Source: Shewanella morhuae
GTDB taxonomy: Bacteria > Pseudomonadota > Gammaproteobacteria > Enterobacterales > Shewanellaceae
DNA length: 64,000 bases
Reading direction: 5' to 3'
Assembly: GCF_900156405.1 (NCBI RefSeq)
Contig: NZ_FTNN01000005.1
Location: 168,785-232,784 of the forward strand
Under the pieces are notes generated by a model, which saw only the letters and a list, made by a program, of their open reading frames with translations, ran no database searches and had not been told where the DNA came from. Within the stretch, counting starts at the first letter, position 1, and each line of letters begins with the position of its first letter. Position numbers and translations under genes: made by a program. This document shows, in pieces, positions 36,998 through 47,267 of this stretch.

Positions 36998-37074
36998 GCC
37001 TAGCTGTGGTCAACAAAGCCTCACGGCTTGTGGCTAGGCAAGGTGCGCATTACTGTTAGACGCAGTCGCTGCGT
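36998..37074 (-). promoter_or_regulatory. Structured rne 5' leader
   Basis: Two strong hairpins lie 60-137 bp upstream of the rne start: ACGCAG-TCG-CTGCGT (37060-37074) and a longer one closed by GCCTAGC/GCTAGGC (36998-37004 with 37033-37039) that encloses an AAGCC-TCAC-GGCTT hairpin (37016-37025). E. coli rne autoregulates through leader hairpins bound by RNase E itself; the same role here is inference. The rest of the gap to rluC (37075-37529) is A/T-rich and should hold both divergent promoters. Confidence 0.55.
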
Positions 37075-37529
37075 GTCGCATCCTATTTATGGCTTATTTT
37101 TTAATGATTACAAAAACAAGGAATTCGTTGTAAAACATCAACCAACCCCATAAATTCTTTAGTTTCGTTCCGGTAATGCCCAAGTCGAATCGGTTTGTCT
37201 GACGACAAGTTAAAATATGTTTCGAAATCTGGGAGAAAAATTCCAGGAAACCTTATTAATTTAAGGTGATTTTCTCGATTTAATCGTAAAAACGCATTTG
37301 TGGTATTTTTACTTAATCTACGACTTGCAAATCAATGAATTGCTATCAAGAAAATATTTTTTTATCCATGAGACTTTCCGCTTGGGAAAGGGAGCTTGTG
37401 AACACTTTATCCACGGGTTATCCCTAATCGCAGGTGAAATATAGCAACAATCAAAAAATTCAGCAATGGGAAGGCACAATTCTTCTCAGTTGTTGTACAA
37501 TGACCGCTGCAATAATTAGATGGCGCATC

Positions 37530-38489
37530 ATGAATATAGAATCCACCCCACAACAGGTTCAGTTGATCACGATTGATGAAGATCACTTCGAACAGCGTAT
37601 CGATAACTACTTAATGACCAAACTGAAGGGCGTGCCGAAAAGCATGATCTATCGCATTGTCCGCAAGGGCGAGGTTCGAGTTAATAAGAAGCGCATTAAA
37701 CCTGAGTACAAGTTACAGGTTGGCGATATAGTGCGTATTCCGCCTGTTAGAGTCGCAGAGCCAGACAATCGTACTGCGCCATCGGCCAACTTAAGTAAAG
37801 TGTCGCAGCTTGAAGATCGTATCTTGCATGAAGATAATCATCTGATCGTGTTAAATAAACCTGCTGGAATAGCGGTACATGGCGGTAGCGGTGTTGATTA
37901 CGGCGTGATTGAAGCGCTGCGTTCACTGCGTCCTCAGCAGAAGTTTTTAGAGTTAGTACATCGTCTCGATAAGGATACCTCCGGTGTTTTATTGATCGCT
38001 AAAAAGCGAAGCGCGCTCAAACATCTGCATGATCAGCTTAGACATAAAAAGATGCAAAAAGATTATTTAGCCTTAGTGAAAGGTGAATGGTCTGCTCAAG
38101 ATAAAGCGGTTAAGCAGCCCTTATTAAAAATCACCCTTAAATCTGGTGAGCGTATCGTGCGCGTCAACGCTGAAGGTAAACCGTCAGAAACGCGCTTTAA
38201 AATTATGCAGCGTTACCAAGGTTGTACTTTAGTTAAGGCCAGCCCAGTTACGGGCCGTACTCATCAAATTCGTGTGCATTGCCAGTTTGCTGGTCATCCT
38301 ATCGCCTGTGATGATAAGTATAGCGAGCAAAAGTTTGACGATAGTATGCGTGCGTTAGGTTTAGCGCGACTATTTTTACATGCGGCAGAACTCATGTTTA
38401 TTCATCCTGAAAATGATGAAGTGATGCGGGTTTCTGCACCTTTAGATCATAATTTGTCACAATTATTGGACAAGTTAAAGCGTGTGTAA
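37530..38489 (+). CDS. rluC: 23S rRNA pseudouridine(955/2504/2580) synthase
   Basis: A 319-residue enzyme from ATG 37530, equal in length to E. coli RluC; an upstream in-frame ATG-less extension is rejected. It has an N-terminal S4 RNA-binding domain (FEQRIDNYLMTKLKGVPKSMIYRIVRKGEVRVN) and a catalytic domain with the Asp in HRLDKDTSG, then GRTHQIRVH. The gene is divergent from rne, as in many gammaproteobacteria. Confidence 0.95.
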   Translation: MNIESTPQQVQLITIDEDHFEQRIDNYLMTKLKGVPKSMIYRIVRKGEVRVNKKRIKPEYKLQVGDIVRIPPVRVAEPDNRTAPSANLSKVSQLEDRILHEDNHLIVLNKPAGIAVHGGSGVDYGVIEALRSLRPQQKFLELVHRLDKDTSGVLLIAKKRSALKHLHDQLRHKKMQKDYLALVKGEWSAQDKAVKQPLLKITLKSGERIVRVNAEGKPSETRFKIMQRYQGCTLVKASPVTGRTHQIRVHCQFAGHPIACDDKYSEQKFDDSMRALGLARLFLHAAELMFIHPENDEVMRVSAPLDHNLSQLLDKLKRV

Positions 38490-38511
38490 CAAGTAGGGAT
38501 AGGATTCAAGG

Positions 38512-39228
38512 ATGAAGATAAAGCAATATGATTTAGTGATTTTTGATTGGGATGGCACGCTGATGGATTCCATCGGTAAAATTATCATCTGCATTGAAAA
38601 CATGGCTAAAGCATTGCTCCTGCCTATCCCAACTGAAAATGACATTCGTGATGTTATCGGTTTATCTATGACTGAGGCGCTGCGAGTTCTTTTCCCGCAA
38701 GGACTCAGTCGAAGTGATTCTTCAGCAGATTTTCTACATCCGTTCTCTAAAAATGAATCTAGCCAAAGGTTAGAGGATGGCTACCTACACATGCGCGCTG
38801 AGTTTAAAACACAATATTTACATTTAGACACCACGCCAACGCCGCTCTTTGCACAAGCGCCTGCCTTAATTAGTCACTTGCACACCCAAGGCTATCAATT
38901 AGCAGTTGCAACAGGTAAAGCCCGCGCAGGTCTTGAACGCGTTTTTGAACAAAGTGGACTTGGAAAGTACTTTGTTGCGTCACGCTGCGCAGATGAAGTG
39001 AACAGTAAACCCCATCCTGAAATGATTTCAAGCTTGCTTTACGAATTGAATATTGCGCCTGAACGAGCTTTGATGGTGGGTGATTCTTTATTGGATCTGA
39101 CCATGGCGGCCAATGCTGGGATTGATAGCATCGGTGTGACCTATGGTGCCCACAACGCCAAAAAGTTATTGCGGGCAAAACCTATTGCCTTGATTGATTC
39201 GCCAGAGCAATTACTGCAACACCTTTAA
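38512..39228 (+). CDS. HAD-superfamily hydrolase (Gph-like)
   Basis: A 238-residue HAD-IA phosphatase with motif I FDWDGTLMDS (D12, D14), motif II ATGKARAG, and motif IV GDSLLDLTMAANAG. A helical cap lies between and contains a slightly longer stretch (RSDSSADFLHPFSKNESS) than usual. It is 22 bp after rluC on the same strand. The substrate is not predictable; phosphoglycolate-type phosphatases are the nearest relatives. Confidence 0.88.
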   Translation: MKIKQYDLVIFDWDGTLMDSIGKIIICIENMAKALLLPIPTENDIRDVIGLSMTEALRVLFPQGLSRSDSSADFLHPFSKNESSQRLEDGYLHMRAEFKTQYLHLDTTPTPLFAQAPALISHLHTQGYQLAVATGKARAGLERVFEQSGLGKYFVASRCADEVNSKPHPEMISSLLYELNIAPERALMVGDSLLDLTMAANAGIDSIGVTYGAHNAKKLLRAKPIALIDSPEQLLQHL

Positions 39229-39400
39229 CTATAATTAACTATACTTTTTATGCAGGCGTGATGATAAACGCTATCTTGGTACAACCTTCCTTATTACGGT
39301 ATATACCTTATCCTTTGGCGGATTAAAGTTTGCGCGCTTTATTTAATAAACAAAGCGCGCTCAGTAAAAGCGATGCTTATCAAACTAAAACCAAAGTGAA

Positions 39401-39985
39401 TTATGCCAAAACATCTATACCTTGGGCTAACAGCATCTCAGTTAATAGTATTAGTGGTAAACCAACCAAGGTATTAGGATCTCGACCTTCGAGCTGCGTA
39501 AATAAAGCGATCCCTAAACCTTCACTTTTAAAGCTACCTGCACAGTAATAGGGCTCTTCCTTTTTTACATAAGCCACAATCTGTGCATGGCTGAGTTGCC
39601 TGAAATGCACGGTAAAAGGTTCAACTTCGGCGTTCATCATCCCCGTTGCGGCATTATAAAGTGCGAGTCCGGTATAAAAAGTGATGGCTTTACCTGAGGC
39701 TTGGGTAAGCTGCGCAACAGCGTTGTCAAAATGATGGGGTTTACCGATAATCTGGCCATCAATAACAGCGACTTGATCAGAACCTATAATCAATCCATCT
39801 ACAAATTGTGTTGCACCAGCAAATGCCTTTGCTTTGGCGAGTCTAAGGACTAATGCTGGGGCCGATTCATTACTATGTGCTGTTTCGTCGATATCAGGAT
39901 TACAGCACTCGAAGGCTAAACCGAGTTTTTGTAGTAGCGATTGTCGGTAGATAGACGTCGAAGCTAAGATTAACGGGGGTGGCAT
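39401..39985 (-). CDS. yceF: Maf-like 7-methyl-GTP pyrophosphatase
   Basis: A 194-residue Maf protein from ATG 39985 ([22 protein letters not shown]). Family motifs include [20 protein letters not shown] and [10 protein letters not shown]. The YceF subgroup hydrolyses m7GTP and related nucleotides to monophosphates. It is encoded opposite to the yceD-rpmF operon and adjacent to it, as in E. coli. Confidence 0.92.
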   Translation of the reverse strand: MPPPLILASTSIYRQSLLQKLGLAFECCNPDIDETAHSNESAPALVLRLAKAKAFAGATQFVDGLIIGSDQVAVIDGQIIGKPHHFDNAVAQLTQASGKAITFYTGLALYNAATGMMNAEVEPFTVHFRQLSHAQIVAYVKKEEPYYCAGSFKSEGLGIALFTQLEGRDPNTLVGLPLILLTEMLLAQGIDVLA

Positions 39986-40257
39986 AAATGAATTTCCGTA
40001 AAAAATTGAGCTATATTGTGACCAATTTGAGCGAGAGTGCACAACTGTTTCGTTTTTTACGCTTTCTTTTCAGCGAATACGGCTAAATGCGGCTATTTTA
40101 GACGGCTTATGCTTGTATGCGGCCTCATGCTTGGGTACTATTTCGCCCACGTCAATTTCAATGTTGGGGCTGGAGAAAGGCTTAAGTTGCAAACTGGGAC
40201 TTAAGTTAGTATTTTTTCTTTGACTCTAGCGTTTCCAAACTATAATATGCGCGCCTT

Positions 40258-40782
40258 ATGCAAACAGTAAAGATACCGGTTTCAATTGATCCATTTCGCG
40301 CCGCCACGAGCCGCCAAGTTTATCACGGCACAGTTCCTGGCGTGCAATTGAAAAGATTAACTGAGTTATGTGCCGGCGACTGTTCCGATGTGGCAGTGTC
40401 GCTTGAATGTGGTGTAGATTTACAGGGGATAGTCTACCTGAAAGGGAAGGCTGTGACGGAGCTCACTCTAGTATGTCAACGTTGCATGACGCTATTTACC
40501 ACAGAGGTTACGGTCGAGTTTTGTTTCGGTCCATGCCGGACTAAGGCAGAAATCGATGAGCTCCCGGATGCGTATGACCCAATTGAGTGCAATGAAGTTG
40601 GCGAAGTGCGTCTACATCAATTAATCGAAGATGAATTGATAGTCGCTATGCCGATAATCCCAATGCATCAAGAAATTGATTGTAGTGCCGGATCTAAAGA
40701 CATAGTTGTAGGCGAGATCGAACCCGCTCATGAGGAGCGTCCAAATCCGTTTGCAGTGTTAGAAAAACTGAAGAGCAAGTAA
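40258..40782 (+). CDS. yceD: 23S rRNA accumulation protein YceD (DUF177)
   Basis: A 174-residue protein with the DUF177 core: CQRCM (C73, C76) followed by [11 protein letters not shown], then [22 protein letters not shown]. It is required for normal 23S rRNA accumulation in bacteria and plants. It starts the yceD-rpmF-plsX-fab operon, 16 bp before rpmF. Confidence 0.93.
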   Translation: MQTVKIPVSIDPFRAATSRQVYHGTVPGVQLKRLTELCAGDCSDVAVSLECGVDLQGIVYLKGKAVTELTLVCQRCMTLFTTEVTVEFCFGPCRTKAEIDELPDAYDPIECNEVGEVRLHQLIEDELIVAMPIIPMHQEIDCSAGSKDIVVGEIEPAHEERPNPFAVLEKLKSK

Positions 40783-40798
40783 TCTAGGAGACAGGCCA

Positions 40799-40969
40799 AT
40801 GGCTGTACAACAGAACAAAAAATCACGTTCAAAGCGCGGAATGCGCCGTTCACATGACGCACTGAGCACTGCTCAGCTGTCTGTAGACGCTACCAGTGGT
40901 GAAACTCATATGCGTCACAATGTGACTGCAGATGGTTTTTATCGCGGTAAAAAGGTAATCAACAAGTAA
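40799..40969 (+). CDS. rpmF: 50S ribosomal protein L32
   Basis: A 56-residue ribosomal protein: [19 protein letters not shown] at the N-terminus is diagnostic, and it ends [15 protein letters not shown] precedes the ATG by about 8 bp. Encoded between yceD and plsX as in other proteobacteria, coupling ribosome and lipid synthesis genes. The CXXC zinc motif of some L32 forms is absent, as in the E. coli type. Confidence 0.97.
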   Translation: MAVQQNKKSRSKRGMRRSHDALSTAQLSVDATSGETHMRHNVTADGFYRGKKVINK

Positions 40970-40984
40970 TTTGTTGGTTTCCTA

Positions 40985-42013
40985 ATGACGAATCTGGCGC
41001 TTGCGTTAGATGTAATGGGGGGCGATTATGGCCCCCACGTCACAGTGCCTGCAGCCTTGCGGGCACTACAATTACATTCTTTTCTAAAAATCTTTTTGGT
41101 CGGTGACAAGACTGAAATTGATGTCTATTTACACCAAGCTGAAGCGAGTTTACTTTCACGTATAGAAATCATTCATACCGATGAAGTCGTGAGTATGTCT
41201 GATAGACCTGTACATGCATTACGCACACGTAAAAACAGCTCAATGCGCTTAGCAATTGAATTAGTGCGTGATGAACGTGCGCAAGCATGTGTGAGTGCTG
41301 GTAACACCGGTGCACTAATGGCGATGGCAAAAGTATTGCTCAAAACCTTGCCAGGCGTTGATCGACCCGCATTAGTCAGCTGCTTACCTGCGGTGACTCA
41401 AAAACCAGTTTATTTACTGGATTTGGGCGCTAATGTTTCCTGTGATTCAGAAACCTTATTTCAATTTGCCGTGATGGGTTCTGTTTTGTGCGAAACGATT
41501 GATAAAAAATCTCGGCCAAAAGTTGCTTTGCTCAATGTGGGCATTGAAGAAATTAAAGGTAACGATCAGGTTCAGCAAGCTGCACAATTGCTACAACAGA
41601 CAGAGCAAATCAATTACACCGGTTTTATTGAAGGTAATGAAATCTACTCTGGAAATGTGGATGTGATTGTTTGTGATGGCTTTGTGGGCAACATCACGCT
41701 AAAAACCTCAGAAGGTATTGCCAAGTTATTGGTACATCAGTTAAAACGGGGATTAACCCAAGGTTTATTTGTTCGTTTTCTGGCTAAACTTATCGCCCCA
41801 CGTATTCAAGCGGTGCTGAGCCAGATGAACCCCGACCACTATAACGGCGCAAGTCTGATAGGATTGCGAGGAATAGTGGTAAAAAGCCATGGAAACGCTG
41901 ACGAAACTGCCTATCTACAAGCAATCAACTTGGCAGTAACGGAAGCTCAACGTCGACTCCCTGAAATGATAAAAGATCGTTTGGAGTCGATTCTTTTAGA
42001 TATAAATAACTGA
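40985..42013 (+). CDS. plsX: Phosphate acyltransferase PlsX
   Basis: A 342-residue peripheral membrane enzyme that converts acyl-ACP to acyl-phosphate, feeding glycerolipid synthesis. Family segments: [30 protein letters not shown] and [16 protein letters not shown]. It follows rpmF by 15 bp and precedes fabH by 9 bp. Confidence 0.96.
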   Translation: MTNLALALDVMGGDYGPHVTVPAALRALQLHSFLKIFLVGDKTEIDVYLHQAEASLLSRIEIIHTDEVVSMSDRPVHALRTRKNSSMRLAIELVRDERAQACVSAGNTGALMAMAKVLLKTLPGVDRPALVSCLPAVTQKPVYLLDLGANVSCDSETLFQFAVMGSVLCETIDKKSRPKVALLNVGIEEIKGNDQVQQAAQLLQQTEQINYTGFIEGNEIYSGNVDVIVCDGFVGNITLKTSEGIAKLLVHQLKRGLTQGLFVRFLAKLIAPRIQAVLSQMNPDHYNGASLIGLRGIVVKSHGNADETAYLQAINLAVTEAQRRLPEMIKDRLESILLDINN

Positions 42014-42022
42014 TCCCTCCTT

Positions 42023-42982
42023 ATGCATACAAAAATTCTCGGAACTGGTAGTTATCTACCCGTGCAGGTACGCAGCAATCAAGATTTGGAAAAGATGGTA
42101 GAAACCACTGACCAATGGATTGTGGAACGTACAGGTATATCAGAACGTCGTATTGCGGCCTTCGATGAAACCGTTTCAACTATGGGCTACCAAGCTGCAC
42201 TCAAAGCGCTGGAAATGGCTGGCATAGAAGCATCAGATTTAGACATGATAGTTTGCGGCACCACCAGTGCTCCCAATGCTTTTCCGGCTGCCGCCTGTGA
42301 AATCCAAGCTATGCTTGGCGTGCATACCATTCCAGCATTCGACATCGCAGCGGCTTGTTCTGGCTTTGTTTATGCTTTATCTGTTGCCGACCAATTTGTA
42401 AAAACGGGCGCCGCTAAAAAAGTATTAGTAATTGGGGCCGATGTGCTGTCTCGTTTATGTGAGCCAGAAGATCGCTCAACGATTATTTTGTTTGGTGATG
42501 GTGCTGGCGCCGTTGTGATTGGTGCATCTGAAACGCCAGGGATAATTTCGACTCATATCTATGCCGATGGTCGCCAAGGCGATTTATTGAAATGCGCTTT
42601 CCCACCACGGCAAGGCGAAACCTCTGAAGCGGTCGGTTTTATGACCATGAAGGGTAATGATGTCTTTAAAGTGGCTGTAACTCAATTGTCCCATGTTGTG
42701 ACTGAGACGCTGCGTATCAACAATATTGATAAGTCAGAAATTGATTGGTTGGTACCGCATCAAGCTAATTTCCGTATTATCAATGCTACCGCCAAAAAAC
42801 TCGATATGAGTCTCGATAAAGTGGTCTTAACCTTAGCTAAACATGGTAATACCTCAGCTGCATCTGTGCCTATCGCGTTAGATGAAGCAGTACGTGATGG
42901 CCGCATTCAACGTGGACAACTACTGCTGCTAGAGGCCTTCGGTGCAGGGTTTGCGTGGGGTAGTGCGCTCATTCGTTTCTAA
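42023..42982 (+). CDS. fabH: 3-oxoacyl-ACP synthase III
   Basis: A 319-residue condensing enzyme that starts fatty acid synthesis from acetyl-CoA and malonyl-ACP. The nucleophile is C112 (AAACSGF), with the His in VPHQANFRI and the Asn in HGNTSAAS completing the triad. It lies in the plsX-fabHDG operon. Confidence 0.97.
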   Translation: MHTKILGTGSYLPVQVRSNQDLEKMVETTDQWIVERTGISERRIAAFDETVSTMGYQAALKALEMAGIEASDLDMIVCGTTSAPNAFPAAACEIQAMLGVHTIPAFDIAAACSGFVYALSVADQFVKTGAAKKVLVIGADVLSRLCEPEDRSTIILFGDGAGAVVIGASETPGIISTHIYADGRQGDLLKCAFPPRQGETSEAVGFMTMKGNDVFKVAVTQLSHVVTETLRINNIDKSEIDWLVPHQANFRIINATAKKLDMSLDKVVLTLAKHGNTSAASVPIALDEAVRDGRIQRGQLLLLEAFGAGFAWGSALIRF

Positions 42983-42988
42983 GTTCTA

Positions 42989-43010
42989 CATGTGTTTTTC
43001 ACATGATTTT
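42989..43010 (+). terminator. Weak hairpin between fabH and fabD
   Basis: CATGTG (42989-42994), TTTTT, CACATG (43000-43005) then ATTTTTC. The 6-bp stem is A/T-rich; it may attenuate rather than stop transcription. Confidence 0.45.
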
Positions 43011-43044
43011 TCAATAAATTAAGTTAGCCATAGGTAATTTGAAT

Positions 43045-43971
43045 ATGGAAAATGTTGCTTTTGTATTTCCAGGTCAAGGTTCACAAGCCCTAGGCATGTT
43101 AGCCGAGCTTGCACAATCACACGCAGTAGTAGGGCAGACCTTTGCCGAGGCGAGTGACGTCTTAGGTTATGATCTGTGGGCATTGGTTCAGCAAGGTCCT
43201 GTTGAAAGCTTAAATGAAACAGATAAAACCCAACCCGCCCTATTAGCGGCAAGTGTTGCTATTTGGCGTGCCTATGTAGCTTCAGGCAAGCCTATGCCAG
43301 CCATGTTAGCTGGCCATAGTCTAGGCGAATACTCTGCTTTAGTGTGCGCGGGTGTGATAGGTTTTAAAGACGCGATAAAGTTAGTGGAACTTCGTGGTCA
43401 ATTGATGCAGCAAGCGGTTCCTGCTGGCACAGGCGCCATGTATGCCATTATCGGTTTAGATAATGACACAATTGCCAAGACTTGCGTTGAAGCGGCTCAA
43501 GGTGAAGTGGTGAGCCCAGTTAACTTCAATAGTCCTGGCCAAGTGGTTATAGCGGGACAAAAAGAGGCGGTTGAGCGCGCGGCATTGGCTTGTAAAGCAG
43601 CAGGCGCCAAAATGGCGGTAGCATTACCTGTCAGTGTGCCATCGCATTGTGCGCTAATGAAACCTGCCGCAGATAAACTCGCAATTGCATTGAACGATAT
43701 CAAGTTTAATGCACCTAATATCGTTGTTATTAATAACGTCGATGTAGCCTCTCCCGCAGCGGCGGATGAAATTAAAGATGCCTTAGTGCGTCAGTTATAT
43801 TGTCCTGTGCGTTGGAGTGAGACCGTTGAACTAATGGCTCAGAAAGGCATTACACACTTGATAGAATGCGGCCCGGGTAAAGTATTAACAGGCTTAACAA
43901 AACGAATTAATAAATCACTTTCAGCCCAAGCGGTTAATGACGTTGCTTCATTAGTAGCATTAACTGAGTAA
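43045..43971 (+). CDS. fabD: Malonyl-CoA:ACP transacylase
   Basis: A 308-residue enzyme that loads malonate onto ACP. Nucleophile S92 lies in GHSLGEYSA; the catalytic His is in VPSHCALM; VFPGQGSQ is the N-terminal family motif. The start is ATG 43045 (MENVAF); a TTG two codons upstream is less likely. Confidence 0.97.
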   Translation: MENVAFVFPGQGSQALGMLAELAQSHAVVGQTFAEASDVLGYDLWALVQQGPVESLNETDKTQPALLAASVAIWRAYVASGKPMPAMLAGHSLGEYSALVCAGVIGFKDAIKLVELRGQLMQQAVPAGTGAMYAIIGLDNDTIAKTCVEAAQGEVVSPVNFNSPGQVVIAGQKEAVERAALACKAAGAKMAVALPVSVPSHCALMKPAADKLAIALNDIKFNAPNIVVINNVDVASPAAADEIKDALVRQLYCPVRWSETVELMAQKGITHLIECGPGKVLTGLTKRINKSLSAQAVNDVASLVALTE

Positions 43972-43980
43972 GGAGTTTGT

Positions 43981-44727
43981 ATGAGTTTTAATCTGAATTT
44001 AGCGGGTAAAGTGGCTTTGGTAACTGGCGCGAGCCGTGGTATTGGCCGTGCGATTGCTGAGACGCTTGTCGAAGCGGGTGCTGTGGTCATTGGCACTGCC
44101 ACCAGTGATAAAGGCGCTGCGGCCATTCAAGAATATCTGGGTGACAAAGGTTTTGGTTTAGTGCTTAATGTCACAGATAGTGAATCTGTTACCAATTTAT
44201 TCGCATCGATTAAAGAAAAAGTAGGTGATGTTGATATTCTAGTTAACAATGCGGGTATTACTCGTGATAATCTGCTGATGCGGATGAAAGATGATGAATG
44301 GCAAGATACTATCGACACTAATCTGACATCATTATTTAGACTATCAAAACCTGTGATGCGTACCATGATGAAAAAGCGTTTTGGCCGAATCATCAATATT
44401 GGTTCAGTGGTAGGTACCATGGGCAATGCAGGTCAAGTTAACTACTCGGCAGCAAAGGCGGGTTTGATTGGGTTTACAAAATCTCTTGCAAGAGAGGTTG
44501 CATCTCGTCAAATTACCGTTAATGCTATCGCTCCTGGATTTATTCAGACCGATATGACAGATGAGCTGACCGAAGATCAGCAAAAAGCTATTATGTCACA
44601 GGTTCCGATGGAACGATTAGGGCAAGCGCAAGAAATTGCTAACGCTGTGCTCTTTTTGGCCTCGGACTCAGCTGCTTACATCACAGGCGAAACATTGCAT
44701 GTGAATGGCGGCATGTACATGGTTTAA
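43981..44727 (+). CDS. fabG: 3-oxoacyl-ACP reductase
   Basis: A 248-residue short-chain dehydrogenase reducing 3-oxoacyl-ACP with NADPH. The dinucleotide motif TGASRGIG is at 15-22; the catalytic set is S142, Y155 and K159 (NYSAAKAG). It lies 9 bp after fabD. Confidence 0.97.
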   Translation: MSFNLNLAGKVALVTGASRGIGRAIAETLVEAGAVVIGTATSDKGAAAIQEYLGDKGFGLVLNVTDSESVTNLFASIKEKVGDVDILVNNAGITRDNLLMRMKDDEWQDTIDTNLTSLFRLSKPVMRTMMKKRFGRIINIGSVVGTMGNAGQVNYSAAKAGLIGFTKSLAREVASRQITVNAIAPGFIQTDMTDELTEDQQKAIMSQVPMERLGQAQEIANAVLFLASDSAAYITGETLHVNGGMYMV

Positions 44728-44787
44728 GGGCGAATGGCAGGGATTCTGTCGTAACTGAGTAGTGATCTGTATCAATTGATGGTGAAA

Positions 44788-44869
44788 TTTCGTGGTTAGA
44801 CCACGAAAACTAAGCTTGCATTGTCAGCCAAATCTAATAAACTACTCGCAATCTTACGCAAGTGCGTAA
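44788..44869 (+). promoter_or_regulatory. acpP leader with two hairpins
   Basis: Between fabG and acpP are TTTCGTGG-TTAGA-CCACGAAA (44788-44808), a perfect 8-bp stem, and TTACGC-AAGT-GCGTAA (44854-44869), just before the ribosome-binding site. A possible promoter is TTGCAT (44816-44821), 16 bp, TAAACT (44838-44843), placing the second hairpin in the acpP leader. acpP often has its own strong promoter. Confidence 0.45.
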
Positions 44870-44889
44870 TTTGAATAGGAAAGAAACTA

Positions 44890-45123
44890 ATGAGCAACAT
44901 CGAAGAACGTGTAAAGAAAATCATTGTAGAGCAACTGGGCGTTAAAGAAGAAGACGTTAAGCCAGCGGCATCTTTCGTTGACGATCTGGGTGCAGATTCT
45001 CTGGACACTGTTGAGTTGGTTATGGCTCTAGAAGAAGAGTTTGATACCGAGATCCCTGATGAAGAAGCTGAAAAGATCACTACTGTTCAAGCAGCGATCG
45101 ACTACGTTTCTAAGAATCAGTAA
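44890..45123 (+). CDS. acpP: Acyl carrier protein
   Basis: A 77-residue acidic protein that carries acyl chains on a 4'-phosphopantetheine attached to S37 in the motif [12 protein letters not shown]. Nearly identical in form to E. coli AcpP. AGGA lies about 10 bp before the ATG; a strong terminator follows. Confidence 0.99.
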   Translation: MSNIEERVKKIIVEQLGVKEEDVKPAASFVDDLGADSLDTVELVMALEEEFDTEIPDEEAEKITTVQAAIDYVSKNQ

Positions 45124-45139
45124 TTCTGAATTATTGAAG

Positions 45140-45168
45140 ACAGGCGGCATTTTTGCCGCCTGTTTTTG
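45140..45168 (+). terminator. acpP terminator
   Basis: ACAGGCGGCA (45140-45149) pairs with TGCCGCCTGT (45154-45163) around TTTT, followed by TTTTG. Confidence 0.95.
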
Positions 45169-45362
45169 TTTTAGCCCCGTCAAATTCTGCTTCAGTACTA
45201 CTCAATCATCTCTGGATCGTATTTTATTCTGTTATCCACGGGATGCTCGCCGCAGATTGGCGACTTCTTTCTTAAATAAATCGTTACGAAAGAATTGTCT
45301 AATGATAGAAAACCGTGTTTATCTATCAAAACTAACAAATTTAGCATTTAAAGGTGACTGCC

Positions 45363-46601
45363 GTGTCTAAACGTCGTGTAGTGGTAACCGGTTTGGGGTT
45401 AGTAACTCCAGTGGGTAATACTGTGGATACTACTTGGAAAGCCTTGCTTTCTGGTAAAAGTGGTATTGCACCAATAACCAAATTTGATGCCAGTGAATTT
45501 TCTACCCGTTTCAGTGGTTCAGTAAAAGATTTTGATATTGAACAATATGTCACGAAAAAAGAGGCCCGCAAGATGGATCTCTTTATTCAATATGGTATGG
45601 CGGCAGGCATTCAAGCTATCCACGACTCAGGTCTGGATATGAGCAAAGAAAATCCCGGTCGAGTCGGCACCGCTATTGGCTCAGGTATGGGCGGAATGTG
45701 GCTGATTGAGCAAGGCCACAGTGCGCTCATCAATGGCGGCCCACGTAAAGTTTCTCCTTTTTTCGTGCCGAGTACCATTATCAATATGATTTCGGGTAAC
45801 TTGTCGATCATGTTTGGTATGCAAGGACCTAACTTTGCTGTCACCACCGCTTGTACTACGGGTGTGCACAATATTGGCTTTGCAGCGCGCACGATTGCCT
45901 ATGGTGATGCAGATGTTATGGTCGCTGGCGGCGCCGAAGATGTCACCTCTCCTTTGGGCGTAGCAGGTTTTAGCGCGGCGAAAGCATTATCTACTCGCAA
46001 CGACGATCCAATGGCAGCAAGTCGGCCATGGGATAAAGACCGTGATGGTTTTGTTATAGGCGATGGTGCTGGCGTGATGGTGCTTGAAGAATATGAACAT
46101 GCAAAAGCGCGCGGAGCGACCATTTACGGCGAGTTAGTCGGCTTTGGTATGAGTGGTGATGCTTTTCACATGACATCGCCTCCAAGCGATGGTGCTGGTG
46201 CGGCGGCTGCGATGGTCAATGCTATTAGTGACGCTAAGTTATCACTTGAACAAATCGGTTATATCAATGCCCACGGTACATCGACTCCTGCGGGAGATAA
46301 AGCCGAAGTTGCAGCAGTTAAATCCGTGTTTGGCAACCAAGCTAGTAGAGTATTAGTGAGTTCAACTAAATCGATGACGGGTCACCTATTAGGTGCTGCT
46401 GGTGCAGTTGAGGCTATTTTTACCTTACTCGCACTACGCGATCAAATTGTGCCGCCAACTATCAACTTAGATAATCCTGATGAAGGTTGTGACTTAGATT
46501 TTGTTGCTCATACTGCCCGTGATGTGAAGATGGATTATGCACTGTGCAACTCGTTTGGCTTTGGTGGAACTAACGGTTCATTGTTGTTTAAAAAAGCCTA
46601 A
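45363..46601 (+). CDS. fabF: 3-oxoacyl-ACP synthase II
   Basis: A 412-residue elongating condensing enzyme (E. coli 413). The start is GTG 45363 ([11 protein letters not shown]), with AAAGG upstream. Catalytic Cys is in TTACTTG; the two His are in [11 protein letters not shown] and [11 protein letters not shown]. It is separated from acpP by 239 bp and a terminator, so it probably has its own promoter. pabC and mltG, which often follow fabF, are not here. Confidence 0.97.
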   Translation: MSKRRVVVTGLGLVTPVGNTVDTTWKALLSGKSGIAPITKFDASEFSTRFSGSVKDFDIEQYVTKKEARKMDLFIQYGMAAGIQAIHDSGLDMSKENPGRVGTAIGSGMGGMWLIEQGHSALINGGPRKVSPFFVPSTIINMISGNLSIMFGMQGPNFAVTTACTTGVHNIGFAARTIAYGDADVMVAGGAEDVTSPLGVAGFSAAKALSTRNDDPMAASRPWDKDRDGFVIGDGAGVMVLEEYEHAKARGATIYGELVGFGMSGDAFHMTSPPSDGAGAAAAMVNAISDAKLSLEQIGYINAHGTSTPAGDKAEVAAVKSVFGNQASRVLVSSTKSMTGHLLGAAGAVEAIFTLLALRDQIVPPTINLDNPDEGCDLDFVAHTARDVKMDYALCNSFGFGGTNGSLLFKKA

Positions 46602-46618
46602 CTATATGACCGTGAAGA

Positions 46619-46642
46619 AATGCGCCTAAGGGCGCATTTTTT
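46619..46642 (+). terminator. fabF terminator
   Basis: AATGCGCC (46619-46626), loop TAAG, GGCGCATT (46631-46638), then TTTT. Confidence 0.93.
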
Positions 46643-47212
46643 ATGGGGGAAATTAATAAGCTATATTTATAAGGTTGATTTTTAACAATTTTTAGTCAAG
46701 TGCATCATAACTATCTGATACCTTCATCATTAACTTTTTCTCATAAAGCTTGTTTGTTTTTATCCACTGATAATGACAAACATATCCAACCTTAATGGGC
46801 TATTTAATATTAAACCCTGCGATTAATTTGCTTATTCCTATTAGCGGTGCACTAACTGCAAATTTGACCGAGTTAATCTGCGGTGAATGAGAAGTTTGGT
46901 ATATCTGAAATAGGGATTTTTACCTTAACACTTATATTTCGTGTGGTGGGCTGATTTGCATTGTTGGTGATGGTAATTAGCGTTGGCATTGATAGTCAGA
47001 TGCTGTAAGGCTTGCAAGCATGTTATTTTTAGGTATTTATTCCGTTGGAAAAGCCACGCGTTTGTTAGCTGCGTACTACTGTTATAGCCTTGTCGTTTAG
47101 CTGTACCTAATTTACTGCATGCTGTGTACATATTAGTCACTTTGGTTAAATCGAATTCTTTGATAAGGCCAATTGTAATTATCTTTACCTAACTTAAGCT
47201 TTCTATCGTAAA
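46643..47212. other. 570-bp non-coding stretch after fabF
   Basis: I see no convincing gene here. A 71-codon minus-strand frame (46925-47140) has an unnatural composition and no ribosome-binding site. The stretch is A/T-rich at its left and more mixed from 46920 to 47110, which may be the remains of an old gene. Confidence 0.4.
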
Positions 47213-47263
47213 CTCAACTTATTGCGCGAGAACATTGAGCCATAGTGGCTGAATAAGTTGAGG
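47213..47263 (+). promoter_or_regulatory. Hairpin covering the ribosome-binding site of the thioesterase gene
   Basis: CTCAACTTATT (47213-47223) is an exact complement of AATAAGTTGAG (47252-47262). Inside it, AGCCA-TAG-TGGCT (47238-47250) makes a second hairpin. The 3' arm includes the first three bases of the GAGG (47260-47263) that serves as ribosome-binding site for the ATG at 47268, so the folded RNA should block initiation. Confidence 0.6.
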
Positions 47264-47267
47264 TTAT

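Noticed and set aside
46925-47140. 71-codon minus-strand frame in the fabF-thioesterase gap
   Set aside because: No ribosome-binding site, odd composition and no recognisable domain; treated as non-coding.
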